Source of the DNA: Caecitellus pseudoparvulus
Taxonomy: Eukaryota > Bigyra: Bicosoecida
Direction of reading: 5' to 3'
Length of the DNA: 64,000 bases
Assembly (NCBI GenBank): GCA_965644315.1
Contig: CBFFRQ010000057.1
Location: 1 to 64,000 of the forward strand
The position numbers and the translations under genes were made by a program. Each line of letters opens with the position of its first letter. The stretch's first letter is position 1. The notes under the pieces are model-generated. The model saw only the letters and a program-made list of their open reading frames with translations. It was not told where the DNA came from and did no database searches. Below, in pieces: positions 60,243 through 64,000 of the stretch.

Positions 60243-61249
60243 ATGCCGTTGCCCGCATACCAGCAGGCCCCCTGGGCTCTGCAGCTCATGTTGAGCCTGT
60301 TGACTACGTTGATGACCCTTCCTTTGTCAATCTTCACGCTGGTCTATGACTTGGTGGCACCCCCCAAGCCTGCTCCCAAAGCCAAGGTCGGCAGCTGCCT
60401 GTCCACACAGCGCCCAAGACAGCCTGGCAGCACTTTGCCCCACGCCACCTCCATGCACAGACCATCCTCATCACTGGGGCCTCCTCTGGCATCGGCCGCG
60501 CCCTCGCCGTCGAGTACGCCGCGCCTGGCGTCACCCTCCTGCTCACTGGGCGCAATGAGGACAGGCTGTCTGGCGTGCAGGCGGACTGCGAGAGCCGGGG
60601 GGCGCAGGTGGTGCTTAAGGCGCTGGACGTGACGGATCGCGCTGCTACGGAGGCGTGGGTGTCGGCGATGGACGGGGAGCACTGCGTGGACATGGTGGTG
60701 GCGAACGCCGGCGTGTCTGGCAGCACTGCTGGCGTGGAGCCGGACGACGTGGCAGACCTCACCCGGAAGGTGTTCGCGGCCAACGTGGACGGCGTGTTCA
60801 ACACCGTCTTGCCGCTGGTGGCGCCCATGAAGGCTCGTGGGGCAGGGCAGATCGTGCTGATGGCATCGCAGGCCAGCTTCGCGCCCATGAATTCGTTCGC
60901 TTACAACGGCAGCAAGGCCGCGGTGCGTTTTTGGGGGGAGGGCCTGCGGCAGGACCTGGCCGCATGGGGTGTGGCTGTGAATGTGGTGTGCCCGGGCTTC
61001 GTGCGGTCGCCCATGACGGACATGAACAGCTTCGCCATGCCAGGCATGGTGGAGATGCCGGAGGCTGTGGAAGCCATTGCAGCCGGGCTCAGCCGCAACG
61101 ACGCCATCATCAGCTTCCCAGCCATCACGTACGTGGCAGCAGGTTTCATGGGGTCACTTTCCGGGACTGTGCGCGATGCTATGGCCCGAGCACGCATCTC
61201 GCCAGCCCTGAAGGCGCGCAAGTCAACCAAACCACGCACAAGCAAGTGA
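60243..61249 (+). CDS. Short-chain dehydrogenase/reductase, membrane-anchored (copy 2)
   Basis: Two exons, 60243-60386 and 60461-61249, give about 310 aa; intron 74 nt with an unusual GTCGGC donor and the same CATGCACAG acceptor end as copy 1. A hydrophobic anchor (LMLSLLTTLMTLPLSIFTLV) precedes TGASSGIG. NAG, the catalytic Ser (MASQASF) and YNGSK (YxxxK) are present, so it should be active. Large blocks of exon 2 are nearly base-identical to copy 1, while the anchor, the region after NAG, the residues just before the catalytic Tyr and the C-terminus differ. The C-terminus is Lys-rich (KARKSTKPRTSK). Different substrate preference between the two is likely. Confidence 0.9.
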
Positions 61250-61480
61250 ACGTTGGCCGCCCCAATTCACTGCACGGCGCCGCGCCACTTTCAACACACC
61301 CTCAGCTCTTTCATCACACTCCTAGGATAAGCCTAGGACCGCCCCCCTCTGACCCTGAAGGCTTTGTGGGGCTTGTTTGATTCGCGTCTGTGCTCAGCAG
61401 TGCTTGTGTCGCAGCAACCTCAGACAGCAGACATCACGGGCTGTCGGCTTTGAGTTGTGGTCAGGCGAACCCGTAACTTC

Positions 61481-63209
61481 ATGGCCATGCTTCGAATCAA
61501 GAAGATGTTTGTGTCCCGCATCGGGTGCGTTGTGTGCCCGCCCGCGCCCTTGGCTGCAGGGGTGCAGGCTGGCTTGCAGAGCGGCAGGCGCTGAGAAACC
61601 TCACACTGCGGCACTTGTCCCTGCACGTGCACCTTTCAGGAACACAAAGCTTGGGCGTGAGGAAGTGCACAAGCGTCTGGGCGAAGACGCCCAGACAATC
61701 GTGGATTCCATGATGTCCTGCACCGAGAAGTGTGCGTGCTGTGTGTGCGGAGGGTAGCGTTTCGGCTTCCTCATGAGCAGGCCCGCTGCCCGCCCGCAGT
61801 TGCTGGCGAGGAGCTCGCAGACGACTTCAACAAGGACCTTATCAAGCTGGTGCTGAAGGTGGGATTCATGTGGCAGGAGAAGCAGCTGACAGAGGAGGTA
61901 AGCCGCCGTTCCTTTGCCTCTGCAGGGAGTCCAGCTGCCGCCCAGCTGGCCCGTCTTGGATGCCCCCTCCATACTGTTGCCCGTGCAGGACGTGGAGCCA
62001 GCGAGGGACTGCAGCACGAGCCTGGCCCAGACGCTGATGGAGTACTTGTCCCGGCCCCCCGGGGAGATTGACTGCACGGACGTGTGTCACATGATCCACG
62101 AGGTGAAGGATGCCGTTATTCCCATCGTGCAGCCACACATGACTGAGAAGAACTGGAGTAAAATCGGCATTTTGGCGGGGTTCTATGGCTCCCATGAGTT
62201 TGCCTCTTTCTTCCTGAACGATCCAGACGTCGCTGAGGAGCGTGCGGCGTTCCTGAGCGTGCTGCAGACGCAGCTCCCGGAGGCTGCTAGGCGGCAGGTG
62301 TGCTCCGTCGTCGGCTGCTTTCTGCCGCGCTGCACCATGCCCGGCTCCCTGTACTGTTTCCCACACCACGCTGTGAAGTTCCAGGCGCCCCCCACTCTGG
62401 ATGACTTCCTGCGCAACTCGCACTACTGCGCCCTCCTGCGGGAGTGGATGGTCACACAGCAACCCGCCTCCATGCCCCTGCTCGAGTTCTACTTCAAAGC
62501 AGAAGACTACGCCGAGGTACGGTCACGCCAGACACTGGCCGCGCGTGCACCCACCCTATGGCGCAAGTACCTCGCCTCGACAGCTTCCACCCGCGCGCCG
62601 CTGGGAGACTTTGACGGCGACGCAGAGCTGCGAAGCGCCCTGGAAGCCATCAAGGCTGTGTTGGACGGAAGCACGCCGCCGAAAGCCACCCTCTTTGCTG
62701 AAGTGCAAGCCAGGGCGCACGCAGCTCTGGAGGAGGTGTTCCAGGGGCCCTTCAAGGCCAGTGACGCGTATGCTGCGTGGGCGGAGGTGAACACTGGCTT
62801 GCCTCTGCCCCAGGTTCCTGCAACGCGTGCGGCGTTGCTGGAACAGCTGGGAATTTCTCAGGAATCTGCCTATGGCATCCTGGCTGCAGCGCCAGGGACG
62901 GCTTCGGAGGCAGGCGCGACAGCTGCCCCGGCAGCAGCAGCAGGAGGCGAAGCAGGCGCCGGCAGCACGAGCCTGGCGAGCGCCTTCCTCACCACTGCCG
63001 AAAAGGGAGGCACTGGAGCAGATAGCAGTGTATCAGCGACGTATGCTGGGATGGCTTCTACCGCCGACGTGCACATCATGGCTGGGGGGTACTCCGGTGG
63101 CGCTGCGGCTGCTGAAGAGGGTCCGGGGGGGGGCGCCGCTCCCAGTGAACCTGTGTCGGAGGGTGCTGCTTCAAAAGCCCCCACAAGCGCAACCACCTTT
63201 GATGAATGA
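61481..63209 (+). CDS. TNFAIP8 (TIPE)-like domain fused to an RGS domain
   Basis: Four exons, 61481-61524, 61640-61731, 61800-61897 and 61989-63209, give about 484 aa; introns are 115, 68 and 91 nt. Splicing gives MAMLRIKKMFVSRIG, AQTIVDSMMSC, FNKDLIKLVLKVGFMWQEKQ and VIPIVQPHMTEKNWSKIG in one frame. Length, helix spacing and key positions match the TIPE fold (residues about 1-160), a helical lipid-binding cylinder known to bind phosphoinositides and, in animals, linked to Galpha-i. A short Cys-rich link (VCSVVGCFLPRC) follows near 175-195. Residues about 214-350 resemble an RGS domain (TLDDFLRNSHYCALLREWM, then LLEFYFKAEDY, YLAST, FQGPFKASDAY). RGS domains speed GTP hydrolysis by Galpha. The tail (about 350-484) is Ala/Gly-rich and disordered. 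A cytosolic G-protein/lipid signalling role is inferred. Confidence 0.75.
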
Positions 63210-63300
63210 AACAGCCCCCTGCTCCCCGTCTCCGTGGTCTCGTAGGCACGCTTGCTTGGCACTTGGAGAGGTGCGGTATTTGGTCCCCCTCGCCAGCAGC

Positions 63301-64000
63301 ATGACGACCAGCTTCGTCGACAGCAGCGGCGCGCCTCGCCAGCAGGCTGTACACCTCATGCCCTTCTTTGTGGATCATGATGGCCACCACCCTGCGCTTG
63401 TTGGTGGCTTCCCTCACAAGCAGACCGGTGAGCAGTTCTGTCTGAGCAGCGTGGCGGGCGCATTTGAAGCGAATCCAAAGCCACATGACCCCCTCGAGCC
63501 TGTTTCGCAGACGGTGGGGATTTGACGGCGAAGTTTCGCGGCAGAGAGCTCACGGCAAGCCGTGTTGCGCTTCCAGAAGGCGCACAGGGCCGTGTTCTGG
63601 CGCTCTCCAAGGCGCCTGCTGCTCCTCGCCCAAGCAAGAGCTCAGCTGCTGCAAAGAAAGGAAGCTGGCGGAAGCTGCGAGGGCGTGGGAGGTCTGCGTG
63701 GAGTGACGAGAGCGATTCTGGCGAGGAGGGCGCGGAGGCATCTGTGGATGCCGCGCCAGCTGCCGTGGCATCGCTGGCTGACCGCCTGCAAGCCGCCCTT
63801 CGCCCGGACATGGCTTGGGCAAGCGAAACATCTTTCACCACAGTCAACCAATGGTGCGTGCCCGTGCGCACACAGGACGGACGAACAACCTCATGTTCCT
63901 CCCTCGCCCACCCCTTTCGCAGGTTGTGGGATCAAGAGCCTCACGGGAGCGACCATATTCAGCAGTGCGTGACCTGGGTTGGTGTGGCAGGTGCGCTGGC
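63301..64000 (+). CDS. RNASEH2C: Ribonuclease H2 subunit C, truncated by window edge
   Basis: Three exons are visible, 63301-63427, 63511-63853 and 63923 onward; introns are 83 nt (GTGAGC...CGCAG) and 69 nt (GTGCGT...CGCAG). The spliced protein shows the family signs: VHLMPFFVDHDGHHPALVGG, then across the first junction GGDLTAKFRGRELTASRVAL with an ALPEG-type turn, and after the second WLWDQEPHGSDHIQQCVTW. Subunit C is a non-catalytic scaffold of the trimeric nuclear RNase H2, which removes ribonucleotides from DNA and degrades RNA:DNA hybrids. A Lys/Arg-rich then Ser/Asp/Glu-rich insert separates the two conserved parts. The stop codon lies outside the window. The gene starts 91 nt after the TIPE-RGS stop. 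Confidence 0.82.

Noticed and set aside
61914-61988. Coding sequence between 61898 and 61988 of the TIPE-RGS gene
   Set aside because: A GTAAGC donor at 61898 and GTGCAG before 61989 keep the frame and remove a Pro-rich stretch. A 29-nt intron ending at 61926 would be far shorter than any other here.
62827-63525. Plus-strand 232-codon ORF and overlapping minus ORFs near 62870-63871
   Set aside because: They are out-of-frame shadows of the TIPE-RGS tail and the RNase H2C exons; their composition is unlike real protein.

Overview
This is eukaryotic nuclear DNA from a GC-rich protist. Coding regions are interrupted by short spliceosomal introns (about 65-117 nt, GT...AG, often with GTGCGT or GTGAGT donors). 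Products are typical of eukaryotes: a giant HECT ubiquitin ligase, a TTC27/Emw1 TPR protein, MBOAT acyltransferase, C2/PH and PDZ/PH proteins, an RGS domain and an RNase H2 subunit C. Genes are tightly packed on both strands. No tRNA, rRNA, transposon, CRISPR array or viral gene was recognised. A heterotrophic flagellate (for example a bicosoecid-type stramenopile) would fit, but the species cannot be fixed from this sequence alone.

Layout. 1-5358 (-) is the 5' part of a secreted or surface protein with ephrin-receptor-like Cys repeats; it runs off the left edge. 5853-6242 (-) is a doubtful small membrane ORF. 6693-19528 (+) is a ~4,229-aa HECT E3 ligase. 19628-21078 (-) is a two-RRM RNA-binding protein. 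21529-31955 (+) is a ~3,431-aa coiled-coil protein with an 81-nt tandem repeat and four copies of an unrecognised Trp/Tyr module. 32151-36238 (+) is TTC27-like. 36270-39068 (-) is a PDZ-like/coiled-coil/PH protein. 39371-41541 (+) is an MBOAT in four exons. 41656-42178 (+) is a small helical protein. 42760-55518 (+) is a ~4,199-aa PH plus multi-C2 ferlin-like protein ending in a CaaX box. 55826-58853 (+) is a MORN-plus-multispan protein with XK-related flavour. 59041-60099 and 60243-61249 (+) are tandem short-chain dehydrogenases. 61481-63209 (+) is a TNFAIP8(TIPE)-like domain fused to an RGS domain. 63301-64000 (+) is RNase H2 subunit C, cut by the right edge.

The genes do not form a pathway. 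One loose theme is membrane and lipid signalling: PH, C2, CaaX, PDZ, XK-like, MBOAT, and TIPE joined to RGS. The most notable items are the TIPE-RGS fusion, the lipid-anchored ferlin-like giant, the repeated Trp/Tyr module, the mosaic identity between the two dehydrogenases, and the strong 5' bias of introns in front of 10-12 kb uninterrupted terminal exons. Exon boundaries are inferred by eye from splice consensus, frame and protein continuity; none is confirmed by transcripts.
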